Shown piece after piece: positions 1 to 9,802 of a DNA stretch of 64,000 bases; positions within the stretch are counted from its first letter, which is position 1, and every line of letters begins with the position of its first letter. The stretch lies in the NCBI RefSeq assembly GCF_020708045.1, contig NZ_JAJFES010000001.1, positions 558,001 to 622,000 of the forward strand, given 5' to 3'. The position numbers and the translations under genes were made by a program. The notes beneath the pieces were generated by a model that made no database searches, was not told where the DNA came from, and saw only the letters and a program-made list of their open reading frames with translations. Source of the stretch: Massilia sp. IC2-278 (GTDB lineage: Bacteria; Pseudomonadota; Gammaproteobacteria; Burkholderiales; Burkholderiaceae_D).

Positions 1-387
1 GTCCTCGAACATGTGGATGAAGCCGTGCAGCTCCTTCAGGATGTCGTTCGGGATGTGGCGCGAGGTGCGGGTCTCGCCGTAGATGTAGATCGGGATGTTC
101 GAGTTCTTGTGACGGATCTCCTGCACGAAGGCGCGCAGGCGTGTCAGGGCGAAGTCGGTTTCCTCAAACGAGCCGCCGCCGAATTCCTCGTCGTCGATCG
201 ACAGCACGAAGGCCGAGGCGCGCGACTGCTGCTGGGCGAACTGCGACAGGTCGCCGTAGCTGGTCAGGCCCAGCACCTCCATGCCTTCTTTTTCCATCGC
301 CGCGGCGAGCGCGCGAATGCCGAGACCGGACGTGTTCTCGGAACGGAAATCCTCGTCGATGATGACGATGGGGAAGCGAAATTTCAT
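1..387 (-). CDS. Orn/Lys/Arg decarboxylase, N-terminal part (runs off window)
   Basis: This is the first 129 codons of a large PLP-dependent basic amino acid decarboxylase; the catalytic and C-terminal domains lie beyond base 1. The ATG at 387 opens with MKFRFPIVIIDEDF, the start typical of the wing (CheY-like) domain of biodegradative arginine/lysine/ornithine decarboxylases in Burkholderiales. An IDDEEF stretch near residue 70 and an IPIYIYGETRTSRHIP stretch near 105 fit the same domain. Enzymes of this family decarboxylate Arg, Lys or Orn to a polyamine or diamine and often serve acid stress. Substrate cannot be decided from the wing domain alone. Confidence 0.8.
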   Translation of the reverse strand, partial: MKFRFPIVIIDEDFRSENTSGLGIRALAAAMEKEGMEVLGLTSYGDLSQFAQQQSRASAFVLSIDDEEFGGGSFEETDFALTRLRAFVQEIRHKNSNIPIYIYGETRTSRHIPNDILKELHGFIHMFED

Positions 388-455
388 TGACAGCTCCAAT
401 GCGAAGCGCCGTGGGGGCAGCCACGTCGGGTTGACGCGGCCCGCTCACACGGCAC

Positions 456-492
456 CGAAAAATAAGAAGCGGATTTTCGCAGAAAACCCGCT
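456..492 (-). terminator. Probable Rho-independent terminator for the leftward dfrA/DUF4337 transcript
   Basis: A hairpin at 468-492 (AGCGG-TTTT / AAAA-CCGCT arms) is followed, on the minus strand, by a T-rich tract (456-465). A second perfect 7-bp stem hairpin (526-544) lies between it and the stop of the DUF4337 gene. The plus strand also has a T run at 503-509, so the signal may act in both directions. Confidence 0.5.
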
Positions 493-588
493 GTCCGGTG
501 AACTTTTTTTGTTAGGGTAACCACATGCGCCGTGGGGCGGCGCACTCTAGCGGCCAGCAGCGCAGTTCAGCCGCAAATCAGCCGCAGT

Positions 589-1227
589 TCAGCCGCGTGC
601 GCGCCGTCCCAGGCCCTTCAGCAGCTCGACGCAGAGGATGGCGCCGAGTGCCGCAACGAAGGGCGCGGCCACCAGCGGCGTCGGCTCCACGTGCAGCCAG
701 GCGAAGGCGCCGATCACCAGGCCGAAGACGGCCACGGTGACGGTGGCGCCGAGCAGCCAGGTGCGGCGCGCCAGCAGTGCCACGGCGGCCAGCGAGATCG
801 CGATCTGCTGGGCCACCGAAGCCAGCGACCACTGGCGGTGGCGGTGCAGCGCCTCCTCCGACTGTTCGCTGAACTTGGCCGACGACGCGTCCCAGCGCTC
901 GGCCTCGACCCGGATATCGTCCTTCTCCTGCTGGTAGCGCAGCACCTCGGCGCGGTAATGCACGTGGTCGACGCCGGGCAGGTTGGTGGCCAGCTCGGCC
1001 AGGTTCTGCTTGTTCGACTTGGCCTGGTAATGGTTCCAGGCGTTGGCCGCGCTGGTCTTGTCGATGGCGGCGCTGTTCTTCAGCAGCGCCGCTTCGTTGT
1101 AGCTGCTGTTGCCGATGAAGCCGAACAGCGTGCCGATGGTGGCCAGGATCGCGATCAGCACCGCCACCTTGCCGGCAAAGCCGTCGCCGCCGCGCGATGC
1201 CGGGGCCTTTGCTGCGGGCAGGCTCAT
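589..1227 (-). CDS. DUF4337 family membrane protein
   Basis: A 212-residue inner-membrane protein of the DUF4337 type; function unknown. One hydrophobic segment lies at about 20-38. A soluble region of about 95 residues follows, with the family-like string TSAANAWNHYQAKS. Three more hydrophobic segments lie at about 138-202. The ATG at 1227 overlaps the dfrA stop as ATGA, so the two are almost certainly co-translated; a longer reading to 1314 would run inside dfrA and is rejected. Nothing links it mechanistically to folate metabolism beyond operon position. Confidence 0.75.
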   Translation of the reverse strand: MSLPAAKAPASRGGDGFAGKVAVLIAILATIGTLFGFIGNSSYNEAALLKNSAAIDKTSAANAWNHYQAKSNKQNLAELATNLPGVDHVHYRAEVLRYQQEKDDIRVEAERWDASSAKFSEQSEEALHRHRQWSLASVAQQIAISLAAVALLARRTWLLGATVTVAVFGLVIGAFAWLHVEPTPLVAAPFVAALGAILCVELLKGLGRRARG

Positions 1228-1715
1228 GCCGCCGCCTTGCGTTCGTAGGTGACGAAGGCGTAGTCGTAGCCGTTCTTGTCCGAGTGATGGGTTTCGCGCG
1301 CGGTCTCTTCCCACACGGCCGGGTCGATGGCCGGGAAGAAGGTGTCACAGGCGAAGGTGTGGGCGATCTCGGTGACGATCATGCGGTCGGCCACATCGAG
1401 CGCCGCGGTGAAGATCTGGGCGCCGCCGATGATGCTGGCTTCGTCGCCCTGCACCAGTGCGATCGCCTCGGCCAGCGACGTCACTGCATCGACGCCCTCA
1501 TGCCGCCAGTCGGCGTTGCGGGTGACGACGATGTTCTGCCGGCCCGGGAGCGGGCGGCCGATCGAGTCGAAGGTCTTGCGGCCCATGATGATCGGGCGGC
1601 CGAGCGTGACGCGCTTGAAGTGGGCCAGGTCTTCGGGCAGGTGCCAGGGCAGCTGGTTGTTGACGCCAATGCCGCGCCCGGCGTCGATGGCGACGACCAT
1701 GGTGAGGCGGGTCAT
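1224..1715 (-). CDS. folA: Dihydrofolate reductase
   Basis: A 163-residue dihydrofolate reductase, the normal bacterial length, making tetrahydrofolate from dihydrofolate with NADPH. Visible motifs are the Met20-loop region GIGVNNQLPWHLPEDLAHFK with the expected acidic residue D29 (E. coli D27), the NADPH-binding MGRKTF at about 44-49, and the IIGGAQIF motif near 97. The ATG at 1715 gives MTRLTMVVAIDAGRGIG, the standard N-terminus. It lies downstream of thyA and the MOSC gene on the same strand; pairing with thymidylate synthase fits, because ThyA generates the dihydrofolate that this enzyme recycles. Confidence 0.97.
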   Translation of the reverse strand: MTRLTMVVAIDAGRGIGVNNQLPWHLPEDLAHFKRVTLGRPIIMGRKTFDSIGRPLPGRQNIVVTRNADWRHEGVDAVTSLAEAIALVQGDEASIIGGAQIFTAALDVADRMIVTEIAHTFACDTFFPAIDPAVWEETARETHHSDKNGYDYAFVTYERKAAA

Positions 1716-1839
1716 TGGGATACCGCCTGTGGCATTGCGGAAGAAGATGGAAGGGCGTGCATGGTGTGATTCCTTGTTGCAATGCAATGAAGTCGGCAGA
1801 TGGTGTCGTGACTTGCGGTGTCTGTCAAGATATTGGCGC

Positions 1840-2511
1840 TCAAGGCTGGCCGAACAGCTCCGAACCGTTCCAGCGCGGTGCCTTGCTGCCACTTCCGGCT
1901 GCGACCGCCCGGTTCGCATAGTGCGGCCCTATCTTGGCCAAAAAACGTGGAAAAGCGCGGCAATAGCTGGACTGGATGCCGGCCAGGCGAGCCAGCTGGG
2001 CATATTCGACGACGCTGCCCGCAGGCGCGGCATCCAGTACCGCCGTCACCCGTGCGCGCCAGTCGTCGAGCCACGGCGGCATGCGCTCGTCCAGCTGCAC
2101 GATGGTATCGCCTGCAACGACGGTGCCGCCGTCGACGACGCGCGCCAGCATGCCGCGTCGGTTGCCGAGCGCCCGCGCCAGGCCAGGGCGCTGCAGGTCC
2201 AGCTGGCCGCAGGCTTCACACGCGAACATCAGGCGAATGCGCGCCTCTGCGCCGATCTGGAGAATGGTGCCGGAAGCGAGACTGGCCGTATCAACATCGA
2301 CCAGCAAGTTCTCGCGCAGCGTGTGCGCGGGAAGACCGAGTGATTCGTACACCGAGGAACTGGCCAGCAGAAGCTGGCGCGGCGAGATCGGGTCGGCGTG
2401 GACATCGCCCTCAAAGCCCTGACCTGCCAGCGCCACGGCGCGCTCGACGCGAACCGGCAACACGCGGCGGTCTGCACGCAGCGACAAGGAACGAACCTGG
2501 CCGATGACCAT
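1840..2511 (-). CDS. MOSC domain protein with C-terminal alkyltransferase-like helix-turn-helix
   Basis: A 223-residue MOSC (molybdenum cofactor sulfurase C-terminal) protein. The N-terminal three quarters form the MOSC beta-barrel, with GFEGDVHADP near residue 35, RENLLVD near 67 and the conserved cysteine in FACEACGQL near 97. MOSC proteins bind or transfer sulfur to Mo-cofactor substrates. The last 70 residues (VVEYAQLARLAGIQSSYCRA) resemble the DNA-binding winged helix of O6-alkylguanine transferase-like proteins, without the PCHR active site. Start chosen at ATG 2511; a GTG lies one codon earlier (2514). It sits 16 bp after thyA in the same orientation. Confidence 0.8.
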   Translation of the reverse strand: MVIGQVRSLSLRADRRVLPVRVERAVALAGQGFEGDVHADPISPRQLLLASSSVYESLGLPAHTLRENLLVDVDTASLASGTILQIGAEARIRLMFACEACGQLDLQRPGLARALGNRRGMLARVVDGGTVVAGDTIVQLDERMPPWLDDWRARVTAVLDAAPAGSVVEYAQLARLAGIQSSYCRAFPRFLAKIGPHYANRAVAAGSGSKAPRWNGSELFGQP

Positions 2512-2527
2512 CACGGGCCAGCGAACG

Positions 2528-3322
<795 letters not shown>

Positions 3323-3356
3323 CGCAGTCCTTCGTGGGAAAACCCGGCATTGTAAC

Positions 3357-4448
3357 TTATGCAGGCGTGCGCAGTTCGGCTGCCAGCAAGGCCAGCGCCT
3401 CGACCACCTTCTCGTCCGCCGCGTCCAGCAGATTGTGGCCGACGTACAGTTCGAAGTAACTGGTATCCGGCAGCACGCCATGGCTGATGCGGTTGAACAG
3501 CCACACGCCGTGGCGCTCGGCCAGGCGTTCGCGGATCGCCAGCGCGCGTTCGCGGCTCACCGGCAGGTGCAGGTGAAGCATGTTGGCCGCGGGGCGGGCC
3601 GGATTCACGCGGATCTCCGGGTGCGCGCGCAGGGCCTCGAACAGGAACTCGGTGCGTTTGAAATAAGCGGGCATTGCGGCCAGGCGTGCGTCGAACTGCA
3701 TGGCGGCGGCCACGATGTACGGCGAGCGGTGGATGACATTGCCGCCCTGGCGCCGGAACCATTCCGCGGCGCGCGCGACAAAGTCGTCGCTGCCGGCCAG
3801 CATGGCGCCGCCCAGACCACCGATGCCCTTGTACAGCGACACGTACACCGAATCGAAGCCGGCTGCGATCTCGGCGACCGATTTGCCATAGCCGGCTGCC
3901 GTTTCCCACAGGCGCGCGCCGTCCATGTGCAGGTGGGCGCCGCGCGCCTTGCAGTGGGCCTTGATGGCGTCGAGTTCATCCCAGGACGGCGCCTGGCCGC
4001 CGATCTCGCGCATCGGCAGCTCCACGCCCACGGCGCCGAGGCGGTCGGGGATGGCGCCCAGGTCGGCCGCGGTGAAGGGGCGGTGGCGGTCGCCGATTTG
4101 CAGGGCGTCGAAGTGATCGAGTAGCTGGTAGTTGGAGCGCTCGTGCACGAAGATGTGCGAGGTCGGGTGCAGGGCGACCGGAGCCCGATTGCGGTCGGTG
4201 CTGGCCAGGCGCAGGGCGGTGACCTGGGCCATGGTGCCGCTGATGCAGAACACGGCGGCTGGAAAGCCGAGCAGGGCGGCGATTTTCTTCTCGAAGGACT
4301 CGATCAGGTCGCCGCTGCCGTAGACGTCGTGCTCGATGTCGTTGGCTTCGCACCAGGCGGCCATGTCGGCGTACAGCTCGGCGGGGCGGCGAGCGCGGTG
4401 GCCGGGGAAGATGGTGTGGCAGCGGCGGATCAGGTCGGCGTCGGTCAA
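3357..4448 (-). CDS. Low-specificity threonine aldolase family enzyme (PLP)
   Basis: A 363-residue fold-type I PLP enzyme of the beta-eliminating lyase / threonine aldolase family, predicted to cleave L-threonine (or allo-threonine) to glycine and acetaldehyde. The Schiff-base lysine is K207 in [16 protein letters not shown]176 in HMDGARLW should contact the pyridine nitrogen; the [18 protein letters not shown] segment near 45-62 is family typical. It ends 34 bp before thyA starts and may be co-transcribed. Length and motifs are intact. A specific symbol is withheld because ltaE-type and related eliminases are hard to separate by eye. Confidence 0.85.
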   Translation of the reverse strand: MTDADLIRRCHTIFPGHRARRPAELYADMAAWCEANDIEHDVYGSGDLIESFEKKIAALLGFPAAVFCISGTMAQVTALRLASTDRNRAPVALHPTSHIFVHERSNYQLLDHFDALQIGDRHRPFTAADLGAIPDRLGAVGVELPMREIGGQAPSWDELDAIKAHCKARGAHLHMDGARLWETAAGYGKSVAEIAAGFDSVYVSLYKGIGGLGGAMLAGSDDFVARAAEWFRRQGGNVIHRSPYIVAAAMQFDARLAAMPAYFKRTEFLFEALRAHPEIRVNPARPAANMLHLHLPVSRERALAIRERLAERHGVWLFNRISHGVLPDTSYFELYVGHNLLDAADEKVVEALALLAAELRTPA

Positions 4449-4490
4449 GATGGGCTCCGTTCAGAAGGAGCGCCAGTGTATACCGTGGAT

Positions 4491-4504
4491 GGGGACTTGT
4501 CCCC
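4491..4504. repeat. Small palindrome upstream of threonine aldolase gene
   Basis: GGGGACTTGTCCCC lies 43 bp upstream of the threonine aldolase start. It resembles the hairpin core of the paired repeats next to it (4529-4657) but is shorter. It may be a degenerate third copy or an operator; nothing decides between them. Confidence 0.4.
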
Positions 4505-4528
4505 ACCGGCATCACTAGCCGAGTAGGA

Positions 4529-4657
4529 CGTAGAGTGGACACCTGTGTCCACGCGGTCTCACCCTGCGAGACCACGGAACACGAACCATGGCGACTGCCG
4601 GAACTGACCGATGACGCAGCGGTGCTACACAGCGTGGGCACAGGTGCCCACCCTACG
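4529..4657. repeat. Diverged paired inverted palindromic repeat (REP/BIME-like), copy 1
   Basis: Two hairpin-forming units face each other: 4529-4556 (CGTAGAGTGGACAC...GTGTCCACGCGG) and 4631-4657 (AGCGTGGGCAC...GTGCCCACCCTACG). They are diverged relatives of the units at about 16.8 and 20.1 kb, with the same order of features: CGTA, the palindrome GTGGGCAC/GTGCCCAC, then CGCGG, inverted in the second unit. About 74 bp lies between them. The element occupies the gap between divergent genes, as expected of REP/BIME elements mobilised by RAYT-type transposases. Confidence 0.65.
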
Positions 4658-4675
4658 AAAAGCAACCCCGCAGAT

Positions 4676-6703
4676 TCAACCCAGCGTCAGCGCAGGACGT
4701 CCTGCCGGCGCCGGCAGCGCCGCGTTGGCCGCCGCCGCATCCAGCCGGAACGCACGCACCGCGCGCGCCAGTTGCGCCGCCTGGTCCTGCATCGCCTGCG
4801 CCGCGGCGCTGGCTTCCTCAACCAGCGCCGCGTTGCGCTGGGTCGCTTCGTCCATTTCGCCGATCGCCAGGTTCACCTGCTCGATGCCGCCGCTCTGTTC
4901 CGCGCTGGCGGCGCTGATGTCGGCCATGATGTCGGTCACGCGGCCGACGCTGGCCAGCACCTCGTTCATGGTGGCGCCGGCTTCGCTCACCAGCCGGCTG
5001 CCGGCTTCCACGTCGCTGTTCGAGGCGGCGATCAGGGCCTTGATTTCCCTGGCCGCGGCGGCGCTGCGCTGGGCCAGGTTGCGCACTTCGTTGGCCACGA
5101 CCGCGAAGCCGCGTCCCTGTTCGCCGGCGCGCGCCGCTTCCACGGCCGCGTTCAACGCCAGGATATTCGTCTGGAAGGCGATGCCGTCGATGACGCCGGT
5201 GATGTCGCCGATCTTGCGCGAGGACTGGTTGATCGACTCCATGGTGTCGATCACCTGGGCCACCATGCTGCCGCCCTTTTGCGCGACGCTGGAGGCGTTC
5301 ACCGCCAGCGCGTTGGCCTGGCGCGCGTGGTCGGCGTTCTGGCGCACGGTTTCCGTCAGCTCGCCCATCGACGACGCGGTGGTCGCCAGGCTGGCTGCCT
5401 GTTCCTCGGTGCGCGAGCACAAGTCGAGGTTGCCGGTCGAGATTTCCTGCGAGGCGTTGGCGATCTGCTCGGCGCCGTCGCGCACGTTGCCGACCACCGA
5501 GGACAGATTGCGGCTGATGCCGTTCATGGCGTCGGTCAGGCGGCCGATCTCGTCCTGGCCGCGGCTGGCGATCTGCACCGTCAGGTCGCCTTCGGCGATG
5601 CGCACGGCGGCGTCGCGCACCTCGGCCAGCGGACGCGTCACGGCGCGGCGCACAAAGGCGTACAGCACCGCGGCAAAGGCGGCCAGCGCCACCAGGCCGA
5701 AGCTGATGTAGCGGTTGCGCAGGGTGGTGGCCTCGGCCGTGATCTCGTCGGCATAGGTGCCGCCGGCGATCACCCAGTTCCAGTCCTTGAACCAGGTGTA
5801 GACGACGAATTTCTCGCGCGCCGCTTTGTCGCCCGGATTCTGCCAGTCGTAGCTGATCTTCCCGGATTTGGTCTGCAGGATCTCCTTGACGTACTCGCGG
5901 CCGTCGGCGCTCTTGTTGGCCAGGATGTTCCGGCCTTCCTGCGCCGGGTGCACGACCAGCTCGCCATAGGCCTTGCCGGGCGCCGCGTTCAGCACGTAGA
6001 AGTAGCCGGTTTCGCCGACCCGGGCGGCGCGGATGCGTTCCTTCAGGGCCGCCAGGTGGGCGCTGATGTCCACACCCACGTACAGCGCGCCGACCACCTT
6101 GCCGCCGGCGTCGCGCACCGGTTCGTACTGGGTGATGAACTGCTTGCCGAACAGGGTCGCCAGGCCGACGTAGACCTTGCCCTCGCGCAGGGCGGCATAG
6201 GCGGGCGCAGCGTGGTCGAGCGCGGTGCCGACGGCGCGCTCGCCGTTTTCCTTCTTCACCGAGGTGCTGATGCGCACGAAGTCGTCGCCGCTGGCGGCGA
6301 AGATGGTGGCGTTGCCGCCTGTTTCGCTGGAGAAGCGATCGGCGGCGCTGAAGTCGAGGTTCAGGACCCTGCCGTCGATCTTCAAGCTGGGCACGGCCTT
6401 GCCGCCGATGTCGACTGTCTCGCCGGCGTCGAGTGCGAAGCTGCCCTTGAACCCGGCGGCGAAGATCTTGCCGAAGCTGACGGCCTCGTTCGAGACCGTC
6501 TTGTTGAACAGCTCGACGGTGGCCACCAGGCCGTTCAGTTCGGTCGAGACATTGTGGTCGGCGCGTTCCTCGAGCAGGCTCGAGGTGGTGGCGCTGATGG
6601 TGAGCACCAGGGCGCCGATGATGACGCCGACCAGGGCAAAGCTGAAGGCGCTGATCTTGGAGCCGACGCTCCAGCTGGCAATATGGAATGATCGCTTAGA
6701 CAT
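4676..6703 (-). CDS. Methyl-accepting chemotaxis protein, Cache-type sensor
   Basis: A 675-residue transmembrane chemoreceptor. TM1 is at about 17-38, an extracytoplasmic Cache-type sensor at about 40-330 (with DGREYVKEIL and EKFVVYTWFKDWNWVIAGGTY, typical of the fused Cache_3/Cache_2 fold), TM2 at about 333-351, then HAMP and the long signalling coiled coil. The highly conserved hairpin tip around GIAFQTNILALNAAVEAARA is intact. Start at ATG 6703 (MSKRSFHIASW); an in-frame codon at 6745 is less likely. No C-terminal CheR-docking pentapeptide is present. The gene stands alone; its ligand is unknown. Confidence 0.92.
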   Translation of the reverse strand: MSKRSFHIASWSVGSKISAFSFALVGVIIGALVLTISATTSSLLEERADHNVSTELNGLVATVELFNKTVSNEAVSFGKIFAAGFKGSFALDAGETVDIGGKAVPSLKIDGRVLNLDFSAADRFSSETGGNATIFAASGDDFVRISTSVKKENGERAVGTALDHAAPAYAALREGKVYVGLATLFGKQFITQYEPVRDAGGKVVGALYVGVDISAHLAALKERIRAARVGETGYFYVLNAAPGKAYGELVVHPAQEGRNILANKSADGREYVKEILQTKSGKISYDWQNPGDKAAREKFVVYTWFKDWNWVIAGGTYADEITAEATTLRNRYISFGLVALAAFAAVLYAFVRRAVTRPLAEVRDAAVRIAEGDLTVQIASRGQDEIGRLTDAMNGISRNLSSVVGNVRDGAEQIANASQEISTGNLDLCSRTEEQAASLATTASSMGELTETVRQNADHARQANALAVNASSVAQKGGSMVAQVIDTMESINQSSRKIGDITGVIDGIAFQTNILALNAAVEAARAGEQGRGFAVVANEVRNLAQRSAAAAREIKALIAASNSDVEAGSRLVSEAGATMNEVLASVGRVTDIMADISAASAEQSGGIEQVNLAIGEMDEATQRNAALVEEASAAAQAMQDQAAQLARAVRAFRLDAAAANAALPAPAGRPALTLG

Positions 6704-6821
6704 GGTAAGAGAAATAAGGGAAGTGCCGGTTTCTCTCCCGATCATAACCGCTGGTTATTCCTCATCGCAATGAAAGTTGACTCATGTTATTACAAATGCT
6801 GCTGCGCAACAACGCTTTGTA

Positions 6822-8711
6822 TCAACCTTGTATATGTATGTGGTGAAATTGTAATGCAGCCAGGTTGGCATAGATGCCACCCTGGGCCACCAGCGAGGCA
6901 TGCGTGCCGGTCTCGACCACTTGCCCGTCTTCCATCACCACGATGCGGTCGGCGCGCTGCACGGTGGCCAGGCGGTGCGCGATGATAATGGTGGTGCGTC
7001 CGACCATGGCCGCTTCCAGCGCGCCTTGCACCAGGCGCTCGGATTCGGCGTCGAGGGCGCTGGTGGCTTCGTCGAGCAGCAGCAATGGCGGGTTCTTCAG
7101 CAGGGCGCGTGCGATGGCGATGCGCTGGCGCTGGCCGCCAGACAGGCGTACGCCGCGCTCGCCGAGGAAGGAGCGGTAGCCCTGGGGCAGGCGCTCGATG
7201 AATTCGTGGGCCGCGGCCAGCTTTGCTACCGCAATCACTTCGTCGTCGCTGGCGTCCGGGCGGCCGTAGCGGATGTTTTCCATCGCATCGGCCGAGAAGA
7301 TGACCGTGTCCTGCGGCACGATGCCGATCGCGTCGCGCAGGGTGTGCAGATCGAGGTCGCGGATATCGACACCGTCGAGCCGGATCGCGCCGGCCTGCGG
7401 ATCGTAGTAGCGCAGCAGCAGCTGGAACAGGGTGGTCTTGCCGGCGCCCGAAGGGCCGACCACGGCCACGGTTTCGCCGGGCCGGATGTCGAGCGAGACG
7501 TGCGACAGCGCGGCGCTGTCCTGGCGCGACGGGTAGGCGAAGGTCACGTCCTGCAGGGCCAGCGCTGCGCCACGATCCGCGCCGGTGGTGCGCCGCGGCA
7601 GCGGCTGCGGGTGGGCCGGGTTGCGGATGTCCGAGCGTGCGGCCAGCAGTTCGAGCAGGCGCTCGGTGGCGCCGGCGGCGCGCTGGGCTTCGCCCATCAC
7701 CTCGGACAGCGCGCCGATCGAGCCGGCCACGATCGAGGCGTACAGGATGAACTGCCCGAGTTCGCCGCCGGTCATGCTGCCGCGCAGGACCGCATGCGCG
7801 CCCAGCCAGAGCACGAAGACGATGGTGCCGAACACCAGCACGATGGCCAGCATGGTCAGCAGCGAACGCGCGCGGATGCGCTGCATGGCGGCCGCGAACG
7901 CGCCTTCCACCGAGGCGCCGAAGCGGCGCGCCTCGATCTTCTCGTGGGTGTAGGCCTGCACGGTCGGCATGGCGTTCAGGATTTCGCCGGCCAGGGCCGA
8001 AGCGTCGGCAATGCGGTCCTGCGAATCGCGCGAGAGCTTGCGCACGCGGCGCCCGAACAGCACGATCGGCACGATCACCGCGATCAGGAGGCCGAAGATG
8101 ATGGCGGTGAGCTTGGCGTCGGTCACGAACAGCATCACCAGGCCGCCGATGAACAGCAGCACATTGCGCAGGGCGACCGAGATGCTGGTGCCGACCACGG
8201 CCTGGATCAGGGTGGTGTCGGTGGTCAGGCGCGACAGCACTTCGCCGGTTTGCGTGGTCTCGAAGAACTCCGGGCTCTGGTTCACCACGTGGCTGTAGAC
8301 GGCGCTGCGGATGTCGGCCGTCACCCGTTCGCCCAGCCACGACACCATGTAGAAGCGCGCCGCGGTGGCGATCCCGAGCACGGTGGCCACGCCGAACAGG
8401 GCGAGGAAGGTGGCGTCGACGTTCTTGATGCTGTGCGCGCCGGCCGCCGCGCCGAAGCCGAGATCGATCATCTGCTTGAAGGCGGCCGGGATCGCGAGCG
8501 TGGCGCCGGCCGCGAACAGCAGGGCGATGCCGGCCAGGATGAACTGGCGGCGGTAGGGGCGCAGGAAGGGGAACAGGCCCTTGAAGGCGGCGAGGCTGCC
8601 CTTCTCGGGCGCGGAGGATGCGGTACGGGTAGTGCCGGGGGATTGCTTGGTCACGGGTTTGTTCACGGGTTCGGTCAAGGTATTGCCTGTTGTTGTTCTG
8701 TCTCGTGTCAT
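6822..8711 (-). CDS. ABC exporter half-transporter, MsbA/LmrA type (TM domain fused to ATPase)
   Basis: A 629-residue fused permease-ATPase. After a polar N-terminal tail of about 45 residues there are six membrane segments (about 55-330). The ATPase has Walker A GPSGAGKTT (419-427), signature LSGGQ (523-527) and Walker B LLLLDE (543-548) followed by ATSALD. It should work as a homodimer exporting a lipid or hydrophobic compound with ATP. The gene ends near 6822 with a His-rich tail (FHHIHIQG). It is 26 bp downstream of the lipocalin gene, so it could share that transcript. The substrate is not evident; MsbA itself is shorter at the N-terminus. Confidence 0.9.
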   Translation of the reverse strand: MTRDRTTTGNTLTEPVNKPVTKQSPGTTRTASSAPEKGSLAAFKGLFPFLRPYRRQFILAGIALLFAAGATLAIPAAFKQMIDLGFGAAAGAHSIKNVDATFLALFGVATVLGIATAARFYMVSWLGERVTADIRSAVYSHVVNQSPEFFETTQTGEVLSRLTTDTTLIQAVVGTSISVALRNVLLFIGGLVMLFVTDAKLTAIIFGLLIAVIVPIVLFGRRVRKLSRDSQDRIADASALAGEILNAMPTVQAYTHEKIEARRFGASVEGAFAAAMQRIRARSLLTMLAIVLVFGTIVFVLWLGAHAVLRGSMTGGELGQFILYASIVAGSIGALSEVMGEAQRAAGATERLLELLAARSDIRNPAHPQPLPRRTTGADRGAALALQDVTFAYPSRQDSAALSHVSLDIRPGETVAVVGPSGAGKTTLFQLLLRYYDPQAGAIRLDGVDIRDLDLHTLRDAIGIVPQDTVIFSADAMENIRYGRPDASDDEVIAVAKLAAAHEFIERLPQGYRSFLGERGVRLSGGQRQRIAIARALLKNPPLLLLDEATSALDAESERLVQGALEAAMVGRTTIIIAHRLATVQRADRIVVMEDGQVVETGTHASLVAQGGIYANLAALQFHHIHIQG

Positions 8712-8737
8712 TGTTCTATAGCTTCACGCCGTTCGCT

Positions 8738-9802
8738 TCATAGTTTCATTGCACGCAGGTAGCCGGTCATCTCCAGGTAGCCGCGGCCGGCGGGCACGCC
8801 GTCGCGCGCCACCGTAACCGCGCCTTCCCAGTACACGGCGCCGGTCGAGCGGCGCGAGTCGAGTTCCTGGTCCTGCTGCAGGGGCGTGACCTGCCAGCGC
8901 GTGGCGCCGATGGCTATCGTGGTGGCAACCGGGTATTCGGCATTCGTGCGCGGCGACTTCCAGCGCGCCTGCGGCGTAAAACGCACCTGGTCGGGCGCGT
9001 AGCGGGTGACCTTGCCAGCGCGGTCGCGCAAGGTGGCGTGCGCCCATAGTTTACCACCTCCCTTGGCCCTGATCTGGAAAGCCATCAGCGCCGAGCCGTC
9101 GTCGAGGTTGGCGGCGACCCAGTCCCAGCCGCTGGCCTCGGGCTGCAGGGCTTCGCTCGACCATTCATGGTCGAACCAGGCGCTGCCCGTCACCGCACCC
9201 GCCGCACCGGGCCGCCCGGCCGTGCCGCTCACGCGCAGCTGCGGGTGGCTGTAGTAGTAACTCGCGTGCTGCGCGGCCGCGCCCTTGCGCGAATAGCCGC
9301 CTTCGCCCTGCACCAGCACCGGCTGGGTCGGGGTCAAGATGAGGTCCATGCTCATCTCGCCGGACTTCACCGTGACGCGGTAGCTGCCGTCCGGGGAGCG
9401 CTGCATGCGCCAGTCGTCGAGCTTGACATCAAGATCGCCGGTCTTCGCCCAGGCCAGGCCGAAACCTTCGCGCGCGCTGCGCTGGTCGTGCAGCAGGCGC
9501 CCGACGGCGGGATCGGACAGCGCGGCATGGCCGATCACCAGCTGGTGCGGCGCAAAAGCGCTCGGGTTGGCGGTATCGTGCGCGGTGCGGCTGCGGAAGA
9601 ACGTGACCTGGAAGCCGAGCGGCTTGCCGTCCGCCTGTTGCAGCCAGCCGGTGACGTACCACCATTCGGTGCGAAAGTCCGGATGGGCGCCGTAGTCGAG
9701 CGGGAACGTCAAGGCCCGGCCGGGCGTGACGGGCGCAAACACCGGCGGCGCGGCGAACGCCAGCTGGCTCACCCACAGCAGGATCAAGAAAACCACACGC
9801 AT
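8738..9802 (-). CDS. AttH/CrtC-like lipocalin-domain secreted protein
   Basis: A 354-residue exported protein with an N-terminal signal peptide (MRVVFLILLWVSQLAFA) and two lipocalin-like halves of the AttH / hydroxyneurosporene-synthase (CrtC) fold. Typical strings are HPDFRTEWWYVTGW near residue 40, SAWFDHEWSS near 205 and GRGYLEMTGY near the end. In the attEFGH-type arrangement the protein is encoded next to an FtsX-type permease, as here: its start overlaps the stop of the permease gene (TGATG). It probably handles a hydrophobic ligand in the periplasm. In-frame TTG 9808 and GTG 9805 are alternative starts. Confidence 0.8.
   Translation of the reverse strand: MRVVFLILLWVSQLAFAAPPVFAPVTPGRALTFPLDYGAHPDFRTEWWYVTGWLQQADGKPLGFQVTFFRSRTAHDTANPSAFAPHQLVIGHAALSDPAVGRLLHDQRSAREGFGLAWAKTGDLDVKLDDWRMQRSPDGSYRVTVKSGEMSMDLILTPTQPVLVQGEGGYSRKGAAAQHASYYYSHPQLRVSGTAGRPGAAGAVTGSAWFDHEWSSEALQPEASGWDWVAANLDDGSALMAFQIRAKGGGKLWAHATLRDRAGKVTRYAPDQVRFTPQARWKSPRTNAEYPVATTIAIGATRWQVTPLQQDQELDSRRSTGAVYWEGAVTVARDGVPAGRGYLEMTGYLRAMKL

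Noticed and set aside
4535..6691. A 718-codon plus-strand frame
   Set aside because: Antisense shadow of the chemoreceptor gene; low-complexity composition.
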